A stretch of 64,000 nucleotides of DNA from Bacillus sp. MYb209 (GCF_002975175.1 NZ_PCNZ01000008.1:62001-126000), one strand, 5' to 3'; counted from the stretch's first letter, positions 18,275 through 29,822 are shown. Translations and numbers: made by a program. The notes: generated by a model not told the origin, from the sequence alone.

Positions 18275-18414
18275 TCTGTCTCCTCCAAATGTTTTTCCCT
18301 AATTATATCAAACATTTAATGGAAAATTATGATATTTCATGAAGTACCATAACAAATAAGGACCTGTCCCAAAATCGATGAGAGTAGCTCTTTTTTCATG
18401 TCGCATGATGGCAA

Positions 18415-18522
18415 ATAAAGTGAAACTTTAATCAGTGGGGGTTTTGTTCATCCCCCACTGATTATTAGCCTTCACCAATCGAGCTTTTACGGGCAGCCCG
18501 ACTCCCACAAATAGCGGGATAA
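18415..18522 (+). repeat. bcr1-like intergenic repeat, internally deleted copy
   Basis: Begins TAAAGTGAAACTTTAATCAG and includes a stem of AGTGGGGG with CCCCCACT around TTTTGTTCAT (18434-18459). It ends AAATAGCGGGATAAA. The middle third present in the copy at 50036 is missing. It fills most of the spoIID-LytTR gap. The name bcr1 is from memory and not checked. Confidence 0.7.
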
Positions 18523-18608
18523 AATTTTATCGGTGATTTTTCGAATATATCGACCACAACTCGAGTTTTATCAGCGATTCGACAATAGTAGCAACTTATA
18601 AATATGAA

Positions 18609-18646
18609 AAGACCGTCCCAAAACACCTTTTGAGACGGTCTCTTTT
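18609..18646 (-). terminator. Terminator after spoIID
   Basis: AGACCGTC pairs with GACGGTCT around a 16-base loop that can extend the stem, followed on the minus strand by TTTTC. It lies just past the spoIID stop at 18652. Confidence 0.85.
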
Positions 18647-18651
18647 GCGTT

Positions 18652-19716
<1,065 letters not shown>

Positions 19717-19753
19717 CTACGGGATCTTTTAGAACATACTTGGGGGTATCGGT

Positions 19754-19965
19754 ATAAAGTGAAACTATAATCAGTGGGGGTTTTGTTCATCCCCCACTGA
19801 TTATTAGCCTTCACCAATCGGGCGTTTACGGGCAGCAGGGCTCCCACATAACTTCTTTGCTCCAGCCGAATTTTGAGGTGGGAGTTTTACTGCCCGCAAA
19901 TAGCGGGATAAATTGAAACTTTAATGAGGCAGGGATCTTACTGACCACAAATAGCAGGATAAAAA
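19754..19965 (+). repeat. bcr1-like intergenic repeat plus a duplicated fragment
   Basis: A near full-length copy (19754-19912) starts TAAAGTGAAACTATAATCAG and ends AAATAGCGGGATAAA. A degenerate second copy of its last third follows (about 19913-19965, ending AAATAGCAGGATAAA). It is in the same orientation as the copy at 18415 and occupies the murAA-spoIID gap (19672-20082), which otherwise holds only the murAA terminator. Confidence 0.7.
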
Positions 19966-20040
19966 CGAAAATTTTCTAAATATTTTTACTGAGACGTGCA
20001 TAAGTATAGAATTTATTGACTATAACAGTAATAACCCAAA

Positions 20041-20077
20041 AAAAAATAGCCCCTATGTCAAAAGACATAGAGACTAC
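20041..20077 (-). terminator. Terminator after murAA
   Basis: CTATGTC and GACATAG arms, extended by G-U pairs, enclose TTTT and are followed on the minus strand by six T, just beyond the murAA stop at 20083. Confidence 0.85.
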
Positions 20078-20082
20078 TTCAA

Positions 20083-21387
20083 TTAAGCGTGAAGATCAGA
20101 AACTTCTTGTTCTTTCACTTCTTCTACTTTTTCGTTTACACGTTCAATAGTTGCACCTAATGCAGCTAATTTCTTATGGAAGTCTACATAACCGCGGTCA
20201 AGATGTTTTAACTCTGTTACACGAGTATAACCTTCTGATACTAAACCAGCTAAGATTAATGCTGCTGCAGCACGTAAATCAGTTGCGCCTACTTCAGCAC
20301 CTTGCAGGCTACTTGGACCGTTCATAATTACAGAACGACCTTCGATTTTAATATCAGCATTCATACGACGGAATTCTTCAACGTGCATAAAGCGGTTTTC
20401 GAATACCGTTTCTGTAATCATACTTGTTCCATCAGCATGTAGTAATAATGCCATCATTTGTGATTGCATGTCTGTTGGGAAACCTGGATGAGGCATAGTT
20501 TTAATATCAACCGCTTTTAACTTATCTGGGCCGATAACACGTACACCTTCATTTTCCTCAATAATTTTAACACCCATTTCTTCCATTTTCGCTGTAATTG
20601 AGCGTAAATGTTCAGGCACAGCATTTTCAATTAAGATGTCTCCACCTGTAATTGCCGCTGCAACCATGAATGTTCCTGCTTCAATACGGTCAGGAATAAT
20701 AGGGTGGTTTGCACCATATAATTTTTCAACGCCTTCAATACGAATCGTTCCAGTTCCAGCTCCGCGTACTTTCGCACCCATTGCATTTAAGAAGTTAGCT
20801 AAGTCAACGATTTCTGGCTCTTTCGCTGCGTTTTCAAGGACTGTTGTCCCTTTTGCTAATGTAGCTGCAGACATAATGTTTTCTGTCGCGCCTACGCTTG
20901 GGAAGTCTAAATAAATTTTAGCTCCTTTTAGTTCGCCCTCTACGTGTGCCTCAACAAATCCGTTACCAACTTTTACTTTCGCTCCCATTGCTTCAAAGCC
21001 TTTTAAATGTTGGTCAATTGGACGTGAACCAATTGCACATCCACCAGGAAGTGCAATACGAGCACGACCGTTACGTGCTAATAATGGTCCCATTACTTGA
21101 ACAGATGCACGCATCTTACGTACATACTCAAATGGTGCTTCAATGTTTAATTCTTTAGAAGAATCGATTGTTACTTGGTTATTTTCAAATACGACTTCAG
21201 CATTTAAATGACGTAATACCTCGTTAATTGTGTATACATCAGATAATACTGGTACTTCAGATAGTACATTCTTTCCGTCACTCGCTAATAGGGCTGCAGC
21301 GATTATAGGTAATACAGCATTTTTTGCGCCCTCAACACGCACTGTGCCGCTTAACCGCTTTCCGCCACGGACGATGATCTTTTCCAA
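20083..21387 (-). CDS. murAA: UDP-N-acetylglucosamine 1-carboxyvinyltransferase MurAA
   Basis: A 434-residue cytoplasmic enzyme that transfers enolpyruvate to UDP-GlcNAc, the first committed step of peptidoglycan synthesis. The catalytic cysteine loop reads [20 protein letters not shown]. Other family landmarks are [36 protein letters not shown] and [10 protein letters not shown]. The start is TTG at 21387 with GGAGGGG six bases upstream, giving the [15 protein letters not shown]-terminus of Bacillus MurAA. The order ywzB-ywmB-murAA-spoIID matches B. subtilis. A second MurA (murAB) lies at the right edge of the window. Confidence 0.97.
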   Translation of the reverse strand: MEKIIVRGGKRLSGTVRVEGAKNAVLPIIAAALLASDGKNVLSEVPVLSDVYTINEVLRHLNAEVVFENNQVTIDSSKELNIEAPFEYVRKMRASVQVMGPLLARNGRARIALPGGCAIGSRPIDQHLKGFEAMGAKVKVGNGFVEAHVEGELKGAKIYLDFPSVGATENIMSAATLAKGTTVLENAAKEPEIVDLANFLNAMGAKVRGAGTGTIRIEGVEKLYGANHPIIPDRIEAGTFMVAAAITGGDILIENAVPEHLRSITAKMEEMGVKIIEENEGVRVIGPDKLKAVDIKTMPHPGFPTDMQSQMMALLLHADGTSMITETVFENRFMHVEEFRRMNADIKIEGRSVIMNGPSSLQGAEVGATDLRAAAALILAGLVSEGYTRVTELKHLDRGYVDFHKKLAALGATIERVNEKVEEVKEQEVSDLHA

Positions 21388-21426
21388 ATTATTCCCCTCC
21401 GTGTCCTTTTTTCAGTATCTATTCAC

Positions 21427-22137
21427 TCAATACTCAGAAGTTATGATCGGTGTGCCAACCACAATTGTATCTTTGTTGTTTGTAGAACGTATTGCTATTT
21501 GCACATTTATTTTCTCTCTATTTGTTGAAAGAGCGTCATTCCACTTTTTATTATATGCGGAGACTGATACAAATGCTCTTTCTTCTATCTGTTCGATCGC
21601 TCTTGCTGAAAGATCTTTCAAAACCTGATTGGTTTTATTTTGCAAAACACCTTCAATCTTATCATTCAGTACACCTTGAACACAAGTGTAAATTATAGGT
21701 TTTTCACTAAAAATTTTATCTATGTTCTGAACGTACTTCGGGTCCCATTTCGCCCCGCTCACTTCAAAAATAATAAAAGTGTTTTCTTTAGTATTTTCCT
21801 TACTCCAAGTTACTACTATTCGTTCTTCATGTGAAGAAGATTTTTTATAGGATGTAGCCTTATATCCATCTGGAGATTGTTCTAATTCCCAACTTTCGAT
21901 GTTTGCCTCTTCCTTCACATCATTTAACAGTTTTTGAAACGTATGTATATTAGAAATTGTTTTCGTTTCTCGCGCTAACCATGACCACCGCTCTACTTTT
22001 GCATCGTTCTTCTCTAAAGCTGCAATCATGCTCTCCATTTTCTGTTCATCGCTTATAGGTTTCATCTCTTTATATCCAACCAAAAATAAAACAACACTTA
22101 CGATAACGATAAGAATGGCTTTAAACTTCAATTTCAT
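21427..22137 (-). CDS. ywmB: YwmB family protein (TATA-box-binding-like fold)
   Basis: A 236-residue protein with an N-terminal hydrophobic segment (about 6-22), probably a signal anchor, and a large extracytoplasmic part. By position between ywzB and murAA, and by its size and N-terminus, it is the YwmB family, which structural databases describe as TATA-box-binding-like. Its function is not known. The ribosome site AGGAGGGG is very close to the ATG at 22137; TTG two codons later would have better spacing. Only 39 bases separate it from murAA, so cotranscription is likely. Confidence 0.8.
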   Translation of the reverse strand: MKLKFKAILIVIVSVVLFLVGYKEMKPISDEQKMESMIAALEKNDAKVERWSWLARETKTISNIHTFQKLLNDVKEEANIESWELEQSPDGYKATSYKKSSSHEERIVVTWSKENTKENTFIIFEVSGAKWDPKYVQNIDKIFSEKPIIYTCVQGVLNDKIEGVLQNKTNQVLKDLSARAIEQIEERAFVSVSAYNKKWNDALSTNREKINVQIAIRSTNNKDTIVVGTPIITSEY

Positions 22138-22182
22138 CCCCTCCTATCCCCATTGTTAACGGAGATATGAGGTTCTATACAC

Positions 22183-22419
22183 TTACTTTACTAAATACGT
22201 TAAACTCTTTGAATAGCCTAAATAATCAAGGAAAAAGTTACTTACAGATGTCCCAATTGTAATTGTAATTAGGATGAGTAATACTCTCGTCTGCATCACT
22301 TTTCCAGACTTCATTAAGCGCTCAATGTGAATACCTTGTAAGGCCCACCACGTAATGGTAATAAATAATAAATGTGAAACAATGGCAATCAGTGCTTGTT
22401 GCCCTAAAAGATGTGCCAA
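22183..22419 (-). CDS. ywzB: DUF1146 membrane protein YwzB
   Basis: A 78-residue protein with two membrane helices (about 12-30 and 44-62) and the conserved stretch LLFITITWWALQGIHIERLM, then TIGTSVSNFFLDYLGYS. The start is TTG at 22419, eight bases after AAAGGGG. A longer frame to 22512 would add a spurious hydrophobic stretch. It sits between the nuo operon and ywmB; in B. subtilis the same gene follows the atp operon. Function unknown. Confidence 0.8.
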   Translation of the reverse strand: MAHLLGQQALIAIVSHLLFITITWWALQGIHIERLMKSGKVMQTRVLLILITITIGTSVSNFFLDYLGYSKSLTYLVK

Positions 22420-22593
22420 AAAATCGACCCCTTTTTTTGCTTGGCTACTACTTACGCAAAATGTAAAAAACGATACCATAAATAAGTAGGAGCCACACTT
22501 TTTCACACGCAAATAAGCATCTTACATTTTACATCTTAATTTTCTGTTAAAAAACATATACCTATAGGTGTTTTCATTTGCTGTTACTCCAAA

Positions 22594-22623
22594 ATAAAAA
22601 GCGTAGAGTACGGACTCTACACC
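22594..22623 (-). terminator. Terminator of the nuo operon
   Basis: GTAGAGT and ACTCTAC pair around CCGT, followed on the minus strand by GCTTTTTATTTT. It lies 12 bases past the nuoN stop. Confidence 0.88.
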
Positions 22624-22634
22624 CTTTATTTTTA

Positions 22635-24155
22635 CTATTGTACCACGTTCCCTAAGAAGAAGAAATCTTTCATTAATGGAAAATATTCATAGAAGAAATT
22701 GTAACCAATCATCGGCATAATCCCTAGTATTACAATTGAAATTGCGCAAAGACTCATGACAATCTTTATATTTAACGGTAACCGAAGCTTTTCTTCTGTC
22801 TCTCCCGTGCGGAAAAATATTTGCTGTAATATCCGGAAGTAATATACGAATGAAATAACTGTTGTCCCCATCATAATAGAAGCTAATACGTAATGAGCAG
22901 GTTCAACATGAAGTGCCCCTAAAAAGATGTTAATTTTCCCGATGAAACCTGCTGTCCCGGGTATTCCAGCTAATGATAAAATAAAGACCGTCATCACTAT
23001 AGCTGTAAAGGGGGACCGCTTATATAACCCTGTGAAAATCGTCATATTTTCCTTATCATTTTGTAAGATTAATCCGTGGATGATTGCAAATGCTCCTATA
23101 TTCATAAGCATATATGCAAGCATATAAAACCACATACTATCCATCGTAAACTGCGATAGCGCTACAAGGGGGACTAGCAAATATCCAGCATGCGCGATAC
23201 CTGAATAGGCAAATAGACGTTTTACGTTGTATTGCTTTAATGCTACTACGTTCCCAACAATCATCGTAATACTCGCTAGCACCGCAATGTATATGCTCAT
23301 ACGCCCGTATAAAGATTGTGCGTCTCCTTGGATTGCCACACCTGCAAACACCATAAGAAACAAACGCGTAATGAGTAAAAAACCGGAAATTTTAGAAATT
23401 GTTCCAAGAAAGGCAGCGACAGGTGTAGCGGCTCCCTCATATACATCTGGTGCCCACATATGAAACGGCACTGTTGCAATTTTGAACGAGAGTCCAACGA
23501 GCAGTAGTAGAAATGCAAGAGCTAACAATAATTGAATGCCACCAGCCAGCTCTTGCGTAAATGCCTTTTGCATTTCCACTATGTTGGTCGACCCTGTAAT
23601 ACCATATAAGTAGCTCATTCCAAAGAGCGTAATTGCTGTTCCAATTCCTCCGTTAATGACGTATTTCATCGCTGCCTCATTTGATGCGCGGTTTCTCTTT
23701 CGGATTCCTACTAGAATATACGAAGAAAGCGAGAGCAGTTCTAAACCGACGAATAGTGTGATGAAATCAACGCTAGAAGCCATGAACATCGCTCCTAGGA
23801 GCGCCATTAAAAACAAGTAATAATATTCTCCTTTGTCTTGAATAGGCTCCTTCTTGTCATCGCTCATTGCCATACATAAAACGAGAGCTGCTCCGCCTAA
23901 CAACAACGTTTTAAACCCTTTTGAAAATCCATCTAGCACAAACGATCCATTTAAAATATCTCCTGCCGGTTCGCTGTATAGCGAAATTAATGACACTATC
24001 GCTAACAAGACAGCGGCAATTGCACTAATCGCTACGTACCTATGGTTCAACTTAAAAAACAAATCACATATGGAAAGAAGGATGGCAGCCCCGAGAATAA
24101 TGAATTCTGGTACCATGAGATGCCATGATAAGCTAAGTAATGTGTTCATATCCAT
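22635..24155 (-). CDS. nuoN: NADH-quinone oxidoreductase subunit N
   Basis: A 506-residue membrane protein with about 14 hydrophobic spans, one of the three antiporter-like proton-pumping subunits of complex I. Family landmarks include GLELLSLSSYILVGIRKRN, KIATVPFHMWAPDVYEGA and FAYSGIAHAGY. The lysines and the glutamate of the pumping channel are visible in these motifs. It is the last gene of the nuo operon, one base after nuoM. GGGGGTGA lies six bases before the ATG. Confidence 0.95.
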   Translation of the reverse strand: MDMNTLLSLSWHLMVPEFIILGAAILLSICDLFFKLNHRYVAISAIAAVLLAIVSLISLYSEPAGDILNGSFVLDGFSKGFKTLLLGGAALVLCMAMSDDKKEPIQDKGEYYYLFLMALLGAMFMASSVDFITLFVGLELLSLSSYILVGIRKRNRASNEAAMKYVINGGIGTAITLFGMSYLYGITGSTNIVEMQKAFTQELAGGIQLLLALAFLLLLVGLSFKIATVPFHMWAPDVYEGAATPVAAFLGTISKISGFLLITRLFLMVFAGVAIQGDAQSLYGRMSIYIAVLASITMIVGNVVALKQYNVKRLFAYSGIAHAGYLLVPLVALSQFTMDSMWFYMLAYMLMNIGAFAIIHGLILQNDKENMTIFTGLYKRSPFTAIVMTVFILSLAGIPGTAGFIGKINIFLGALHVEPAHYVLASIMMGTTVISFVYYFRILQQIFFRTGETEEKLRLPLNIKIVMSLCAISIVILGIMPMIGYNFFYEYFPLMKDFFFLGNVVQ

Positions 24156-24156
24156 C

Positions 24157-25659
24157 CTACTTCACCCCCAATGTTTTCAATGTAGTTTGAAGCGAATCCC
24201 CTAGTAGTTCTGGCATTACTCCAATTACAATAATACAAATGATAAGCACTATAACAGGGACGTACTCCCATCCGTGTATATCAGATTTCGCTTCCCATTC
24301 TTTCTTACCAAATGTCACTTGAAGTATCGCTCTTAATACGTATACAGCGGTTAAAATAATTCCAAGTACACCCGCGGCGGCGATAACCGGTTTCCCTTGG
24401 AATAAACCGAGAAAGGCAAGAAATTCGCTAATAAATCCGGACATCCCTGGCATTCCAAGCGATGCCATGCCTCCCGCCAAGAAGAAGCCGCTAAGCACTG
24501 GAACACTTTTTGCGAGTCCACCAAGTTCTGTAATATCCGACGTCCCGAAACGCTCTTCAATGATGCCAAGTAAGAAGAAGAGCAAGGCTGCAATTAAACC
24601 GTGAGACACAACTTGGAATAGCGCCCCTTGTGTACCTGGTGCATTTAACGCCGCAAGCCCCATTAATACAATGCCCATATGCGAAATACTAGAGTAAGCA
24701 AGTACCTTTCTAAAGTCCGTTTGGATGAGTGCTAGAAAGGCCCCATACAATAAATTAATTACCCCTAAAATTGCGATTAGCGTTGCAAACTCACGAAAAT
24801 ATTCTGGGAATAGCCCTTTCCCGAAGCGAACAATACCGTACGCACCAATCTTCAGCAAAACCCCCGCATGAAGCATAACTACAGCAGGATGCGCTTCTAT
24901 GTGTACATTGACCATCCAGCGATGCAAAGGGAAAACAGGGAGTTTAATCGCGAAAGCAATCATTATGGAAAGAAACAAGCCGAACTGTAAGTTACTTGAA
25001 ACGGCCATTCCTCCCCCAGCACCTACACTCGTTAATATTTCTTTAAGCTCCGCAATATTTGTCGTACCTGTTTTCGCAAATAAAACCGAGAAAACGATAA
25101 GTAAAATAGCTGATCCAATACCGTTATATATTAAATAACTATATGCAGCCTTTTCACTCGACAATTTCCCCCACTTGCCAATTAATAAAAACATTGGTGG
25201 CAACGTAATTTCAAAGAAGATGAAGAACAGCATTAAATTTTGAGCAGCGAAGACACCGAGCATCCCTATTTCTAACATGAGTAACAGCATGTAGAATGCT
25301 TTCAAATTTCTTTTAATAGAAAATGCCGCAATAGCTGCAACCATCGCTAGAAGGGCTGTGAGCACCATCATTACAAGCGATAAACCATCAATACCAAGCT
25401 CGTAATAAATTGAAAACCACCTTTTGTCCACTGCTGTGAAATCCCCAAATTTAATCCATTTCACTTTTTCATCAAATATCGATAAACTCTTTCCTGAAGC
25501 GTATGTACAAGCGAGAACGATAGCAATTCCAAATGGAAGCGCCGTTCCGAATAAACCAAGCGCCTGCACTGTACGCGATTCTCGTTTCGGCGTTAATAAA
25601 AGCAAGAGAATTCCTAAAAGTGGGGAAAAAATGAAGAACGTTAATAGCAATCCATTCAC
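24157..25659 (-). CDS. nuoM: NADH-quinone oxidoreductase subunit M
   Basis: A 500-residue antiporter-like membrane subunit with about 14 spans. Conserved segments are FFEITLPPMFLLIGKWG, KLPVFPLHRWMVNVHIEAHPA and AYSSISHMGIVLMG. It pumps protons as part of the membrane arm. The start overlaps the nuoL stop by four bases (ATGA type), indicating translational coupling. Confidence 0.95.
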   Translation of the reverse strand: MNGLLLTFFIFSPLLGILLLLLTPKRESRTVQALGLFGTALPFGIAIVLACTYASGKSLSIFDEKVKWIKFGDFTAVDKRWFSIYYELGIDGLSLVMMVLTALLAMVAAIAAFSIKRNLKAFYMLLLMLEIGMLGVFAAQNLMLFFIFFEITLPPMFLLIGKWGKLSSEKAAYSYLIYNGIGSAILLIVFSVLFAKTGTTNIAELKEILTSVGAGGGMAVSSNLQFGLFLSIMIAFAIKLPVFPLHRWMVNVHIEAHPAVVMLHAGVLLKIGAYGIVRFGKGLFPEYFREFATLIAILGVINLLYGAFLALIQTDFRKVLAYSSISHMGIVLMGLAALNAPGTQGALFQVVSHGLIAALLFFLLGIIEERFGTSDITELGGLAKSVPVLSGFFLAGGMASLGMPGMSGFISEFLAFLGLFQGKPVIAAAGVLGIILTAVYVLRAILQVTFGKKEWEAKSDIHGWEYVPVIVLIICIIVIGVMPELLGDSLQTTLKTLGVK

Positions 25660-27518
25660 CGTAAATCCCCTCCCGTATATAACAAAATAATTAGGAGCAC
25701 TGCGAGCGAAACTGCTGTTACAGTTCCATACACTTGTACATTCCCGTTTTGAAGCCTTGATCCGATGCCGCTCATACCTTTAACGAGTCCTGCAATTAAA
25801 ACTGCGATTCCTTCTACAACGTATACTTCAAATAAGCGAAGCACATGAGCGATTCCTTTCGTAATAGGAAGCACCGTCACATTGTATAGTTCATCCACAT
25901 AATATTTTTCTTTCAAAAGGTTATAAAGAGGCGTCCCTTCTCCGCCGGCCCAATCTCTAGAGATAGATTTCTTGCCATATATGAAATATGCGAGGGCAAT
26001 TCCCGCAAATGAAACGAGCGTCGCAACAACCATAATCCAAACAGGGCCATGCACTTCCTTCACCTGGAATCCTATATCTTTCGTAAGCCAATCCCCAAGA
26101 AACGTTCCGAACCACGGTGTATTTATATAGCCTGCCACTACCGCAAGAACACCAAGGACAATCATCGGATACGTCATGGTGCGAGGCGATTCATGCACAT
26201 CTTCCTTCGTCTTCGTTTCCCCTGTAAAGACAAGAAAGTATAGACGGAACATGTAAAATGCTGTTAGAAATGCCGCAATTACCGCTAAAACGAATAGAAA
26301 GTAATTGCCATTCATCCAAGCCGCCGCTAAAATTTCATCTTTACTAAAAAATCCGGAAAGGAGGGGAACACCGCTAATTGCAAGTGTACCGATTAAAAAC
26401 AGCGCAGCGGTTACTTTCATCTTCTTCTGTAAACCGCCCATTTTATTAATGTTTTGCGTGTGCACTGCATGAATTACACTCCCTGCAGCCAAGAACAATA
26501 GTGCTTTAAAAAAGGCGTGTGTCGTTAAATGAAAGACGCCAGCTACATAACCAGCAGAGCCTAGCGCAAGCATCATATAACCGAGCTGACTAACTGTAGA
26601 ATAAGCAAGAACCCTCTTTATATCAGTTTGTACAAGACCGATAGAGGCCGCGAAGATTGCAGTAAAAGCCCCAACGATTGCAACAGTTTGCATCGCTACC
26701 GCACTCGCTGAAAATAGCGGGAACATCGTCGCTACTAAATATACGCCAGCTGCAACCATCGTTGCCGCGTGAATAAGCGCCGAAACAGGCGTCGGTCCTT
26801 CCATTGCATCTGGCAACCATGTATGAAGCGGGAACTGGCCCGATTTCCCCATCGCACCGATAAAAATTAATATCGCCGTTATTGTAATCATAGAAGGAGA
26901 GAGGTCGCCCGTATGAATTGCTTTAAAAATCGCGTCATATTCAAAACTACCTGCGTGCCAAAAAATTAAAATCATCCCAATAAATAGCCCAACATCCCCA
27001 ATGCGTGTCATAATAAAAGCTTTTTTCGCAGCAGCCTTCGCTTCTTCTTTAAAGAAATAAAAGCCGATAAGTAAAAACGAACCAAGGCCGACTAACTCCC
27101 AAAATATATAAAGCTGTAATAAATTCGGCGATATAACTAGCCCAAGCATCGCAAATGTAAAGAGCCCTAAATATGCATAAAAGGTCGGTAATCTTTCATC
27201 ACCTTTCATATAGCCTTTTGAGTACACATGTACAAGAAAACTCACAAGCGTAACGATAAACAACATTAAAGCTCCTAATGCGGTAACTTCAAAACCAAAT
27301 GATATATCTATATCTCCTGTCCTAAGCCATACCCACTTATGCTTCACTGCCTCGGATGAAAACCGTTCTATTAGTACCACTACCGCGGATATAAAGGAGA
27401 GAAAGGTAAAGAAAATACCTAGTACACTACTTCCCTCTCTAATTTTCTTCCCGAACACAATAAGTAACAAAAACGAAACAAGCGGGAAAAGCGGTATGAG
27501 CCATGCATAATCGATCAT
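25656..27518 (-). CDS. nuoL: NADH-quinone oxidoreductase subunit L
   Basis: A 620-residue membrane protein, the largest antiporter-like subunit, with about 16 spans. The lateral amphipathic helix region follows the core, near the C-terminus. Landmarks are FWELVGLGSFLLIGF, GKSGQFPLHTWLPDAMEGPT, ALIHAATMVAAGVYL and AYSTVSQLGYM. It lies between nuoK (29-base gap) and nuoM (overlap). Confidence 0.96.
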   Translation of the reverse strand: MIDYAWLIPLFPLVSFLLLIVFGKKIREGSSVLGIFFTFLSFISAVVVLIERFSSEAVKHKWVWLRTGDIDISFGFEVTALGALMLFIVTLVSFLVHVYSKGYMKGDERLPTFYAYLGLFTFAMLGLVISPNLLQLYIFWELVGLGSFLLIGFYFFKEEAKAAAKKAFIMTRIGDVGLFIGMILIFWHAGSFEYDAIFKAIHTGDLSPSMITITAILIFIGAMGKSGQFPLHTWLPDAMEGPTPVSALIHAATMVAAGVYLVATMFPLFSASAVAMQTVAIVGAFTAIFAASIGLVQTDIKRVLAYSTVSQLGYMMLALGSAGYVAGVFHLTTHAFFKALLFLAAGSVIHAVHTQNINKMGGLQKKMKVTAALFLIGTLAISGVPLLSGFFSKDEILAAAWMNGNYFLFVLAVIAAFLTAFYMFRLYFLVFTGETKTKEDVHESPRTMTYPMIVLGVLAVVAGYINTPWFGTFLGDWLTKDIGFQVKEVHGPVWIMVVATLVSFAGIALAYFIYGKKSISRDWAGGEGTPLYNLLKEKYYVDELYNVTVLPITKGIAHVLRLFEVYVVEGIAVLIAGLVKGMSGIGSRLQNGNVQVYGTVTAVSLAVLLIILLYTGGDLR

Positions 27519-27547
27519 TGTTTCCTTCCCCCTTTTCGGTCACAATG

Positions 27548-27862
27548 CTATCCTTTGAGCGTATCCATCTCATCTACATGAACTGTCGGGCGATTACGGT
27601 ACAAAGCAATCAAAATTGCAAGACCTACCGCTGCCTCCGCTGCCGCTACGGACATCGTAAACAGCGAAAAAATTTGTCCTGTTAAATTCGGAAACAAGCC
27701 TAATTTACTAAACGCTACTAAATTTAAATTGGCCGCGTTAAGCATTAATTCGATACAAACTAATACAATTACTGTATTTCGCTTTGTTAAAGCTCCAAAT
27801 AAGCCGATGCAAAACAAAATAATCGCAAGTGTTAAATACGCAGAAGCTGGAACGCTACTCAT
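27548..27862 (-). CDS. nuoK: NADH-quinone oxidoreductase subunit K
   Basis: A 104-residue three-helix membrane subunit with the conserved acidic residue in [15 protein letters not shown], and [11 protein letters not shown] in the last helix. The start at [10 protein letters not shown] (27862) follows GAGGAGG by about six bases. Starting upstream would add a basic tail shared with nuoJ coding. It overlaps the end of nuoJ by eight bases. Confidence 0.95.
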   Translation of the reverse strand: MSSVPASAYLTLAIILFCIGLFGALTKRNTVIVLVCIELMLNAANLNLVAFSKLGLFPNLTGQIFSLFTMSVAAAEAAVGLAILIALYRNRPTVHVDEMDTLKG

Positions 27863-28379
27863 GGGAATCCTCCTCTCCCTCATCCTTCTTCGCAAGGATA
27901 ATCGCTCCTACAAGTGCTACAAGTAAAATAACTGAGGTTAACTCAAATGGAATAATATATTTTGAATAGAGAAGTGTACCGATTTGAAGTGTGTTGTTTT
28001 CATGGAGAGGTAAACTTCCTTGTGTGCTTTGATTTGAAAAATCGATACTATTAACAGCGAAATACATAACTGCTCCAAATGCTACAACCGCAAAGAAGAT
28101 AATCCATTTTCGAAGAGTAAGGCGCGATTCATTTTCCGCGTTATGTTTCGTTAACATAATGCCAAAAATCATAATAATAGTGATCGCACCAGAGTAAAGT
28201 AAAATTTGTGCAACTCCGATAAATTCGGCCGATAAGAGAAAGTATAAACCCGCAATGCTAAGGAATGTAAGCACAAGGGCCAGCATCATATGCATTACTT
28301 TCGTTAAATTCAGCATAAGAACACCGCCGATAATCGCAGACAAGGATAATATAAAGAAAGCTACAAACTCGCCATTCAT
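27855..28379 (-). CDS. nuoJ: NADH-quinone oxidoreductase subunit J
   Basis: A 174-residue membrane subunit with five predicted spans. It carries the conserved [20 protein letters not shown] segment in the third span, which forms part of the proton path near the quinone site. It overlaps nuoI upstream by four bases and nuoK downstream by eight. The C-terminal tail is charged ([11 protein letters not shown]). Confidence 0.95.
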   Translation of the reverse strand: MNGEFVAFFILSLSAIIGGVLMLNLTKVMHMMLALVLTFLSIAGLYFLLSAEFIGVAQILLYSGAITIIMIFGIMLTKHNAENESRLTLRKWIIFFAVVAFGAVMYFAVNSIDFSNQSTQGSLPLHENNTLQIGTLLYSKYIIPFELTSVILLVALVGAIILAKKDEGEEDSHE

Positions 28380-28795
28380 GCTTTATTCTCCTTCCTGACG
28401 TTCTCGTCGTTCTCGTCAAGCCACTGCAAATTTTTAAATAAATCATCACGTGAATACTCTGCGAGTTCAAAGTTATTTGTCATTACAATCGCCTCTGTCG
28501 GGCAAACTTCTGTACATAAATCGCAAAGAATACAAATTTCAAAATTAATATCATACGTGTCGATAATTTTTCCTTTTTTCGTAGGATCAGGATGTTTTTT
28601 TCCTGTTAATTGAATGCAATCTGTCGGACAAATGTTGGAACACTGATTACAAACAATACATTTCTCTGGATAAAACTTTTGAATACCTCGAAAGCGGTCT
28701 GGTAATGGCAACGGTTGATTCGGATAATCATACGTCACCTTTTTCTTACTCAAATTACTAAGCGTATATTTTAACCCTTTAAATAGTCCTTTCAT
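28376..28795 (-). CDS. nuoI: NADH-quinone oxidoreductase subunit I (two 4Fe-4S clusters)
   Basis: A 139-residue ferredoxin-like subunit that carries electrons toward the quinone site. Two complete CxxCxxCxxxCP motifs are visible: CIVCNQCSNICP and CILCDLCTEVCP, each with the proline that follows. It lies between nuoH (25-base gap) and nuoJ (four-base overlap). In this operon it is the only multi-cluster electron carrier, since nuoEFG are absent. Confidence 0.96.
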   Translation of the reverse strand: MKGLFKGLKYTLSNLSKKKVTYDYPNQPLPLPDRFRGIQKFYPEKCIVCNQCSNICPTDCIQLTGKKHPDPTKKGKIIDTYDINFEICILCDLCTEVCPTEAIVMTNNFELAEYSRDDLFKNLQWLDENDENVRKENKA

Positions 28796-28820
28796 CTCTT
28801 ACTGGCACCCCCTTCATAGA

Positions 28821-29822
28821 TTAGAAGAATAGCTCCTTAATCAATGCCGTTAAGAAAATATTTGCAAGTGCGATTGGCAATAATACTTTCCAGCCGAACT
28901 CCATTAACTGGTCACCTCTTATACGCGGGAACGTAACGCGGAACCAAATTAATAGAAAGACCACACTGCTGAATTTCAAAGCAAACCATACGGCTCCTGG
29001 AATAAATCCAAGGAACATAACTGGATTCCATCCGCCTAAAAAGAGTACTGTAATTAAGGATGCCATTCCGAAGAAATATACATATTCTGAAAGCATGAAA
29101 AACGCCCAGCGAAACCCTGAGTATTCCGTATGGTATCCTGAAACAAGTTCTGACTCCGCTTCGGGTAAATCAAACGGTGTCCTATTTAATTCTGCAACTG
29201 CCGCGATTAAGAAAATGACGAAACCGATTGGCTGTGCGAAAATGTACCATACCTTCTCCTGCGCCGCTACAATTTCATTCAAGTTAAGACTACCAGCTAG
29301 TAAAACGACACCAATTACACTCATTACAAGTGGAATCTCATAAGAAATCATTTGCGCCGCCGCACGCATCCCTCCTAGAAGGGAATATTTATTATTTGAT
29401 GCCCATCCCCCAGTTACAACTCCGATCGTTGTAATCCCAGAAACAGCAATGTAATACAGTAACCCTACGCCAATATCCGCGAACTGAAATTTATCGGTAA
29501 ACGGTATAACCGCAAGTACCATAAATGCTGGTGCAAATGCAATAACAGGTGCTAATATAAATAACGGTTTATCAGCAGCTTTCGGAATACTATCTTCTTT
29601 TAATAATAGTTTCAAAACATCCGCTACCGTTTGGAGTAAGCCGAACCGGCCACCAACTTGGTTTGGTCCAATCCGTCCTTGCATAAATCCCATCACTTTC
29701 CGTTCTGCCAAAATACCGTATGTAACGAAGCCAAGGACTGCAAATAATAGAAGCACCGCTAATCCGAAAAAAATGAAGAAATTCGTCCAACTTGAAGGTG
29801 ATTGTAAGAGCGTCTCAATCAT
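28821..29822 (-). CDS. nuoH: NADH-quinone oxidoreductase subunit H
   Basis: A 333-residue membrane subunit with eight spans at the junction of the membrane and hydrophilic arms, forming part of the quinone chamber. It has ERKVMGFMQGRIGPNQVG near the N-terminus, AELNRTPFDLPEAESELVSG in the charged loop, and FRVTFPRIRGDQLM near the end. All are hallmarks of NuoH. It overlaps the nuoD stop codon by one base. Confidence 0.96.
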   Translation of the reverse strand: MIETLLQSPSSWTNFFIFFGLAVLLLFAVLGFVTYGILAERKVMGFMQGRIGPNQVGGRFGLLQTVADVLKLLLKEDSIPKAADKPLFILAPVIAFAPAFMVLAVIPFTDKFQFADIGVGLLYYIAVSGITTIGVVTGGWASNNKYSLLGGMRAAAQMISYEIPLVMSVIGVVLLAGSLNLNEIVAAQEKVWYIFAQPIGFVIFLIAAVAELNRTPFDLPEAESELVSGYHTEYSGFRWAFFMLSEYVYFFGMASLITVLFLGGWNPVMFLGFIPGAVWFALKFSSVVFLLIWFRVTFPRIRGDQLMEFGWKVLLPIALANIFLTALIKELFF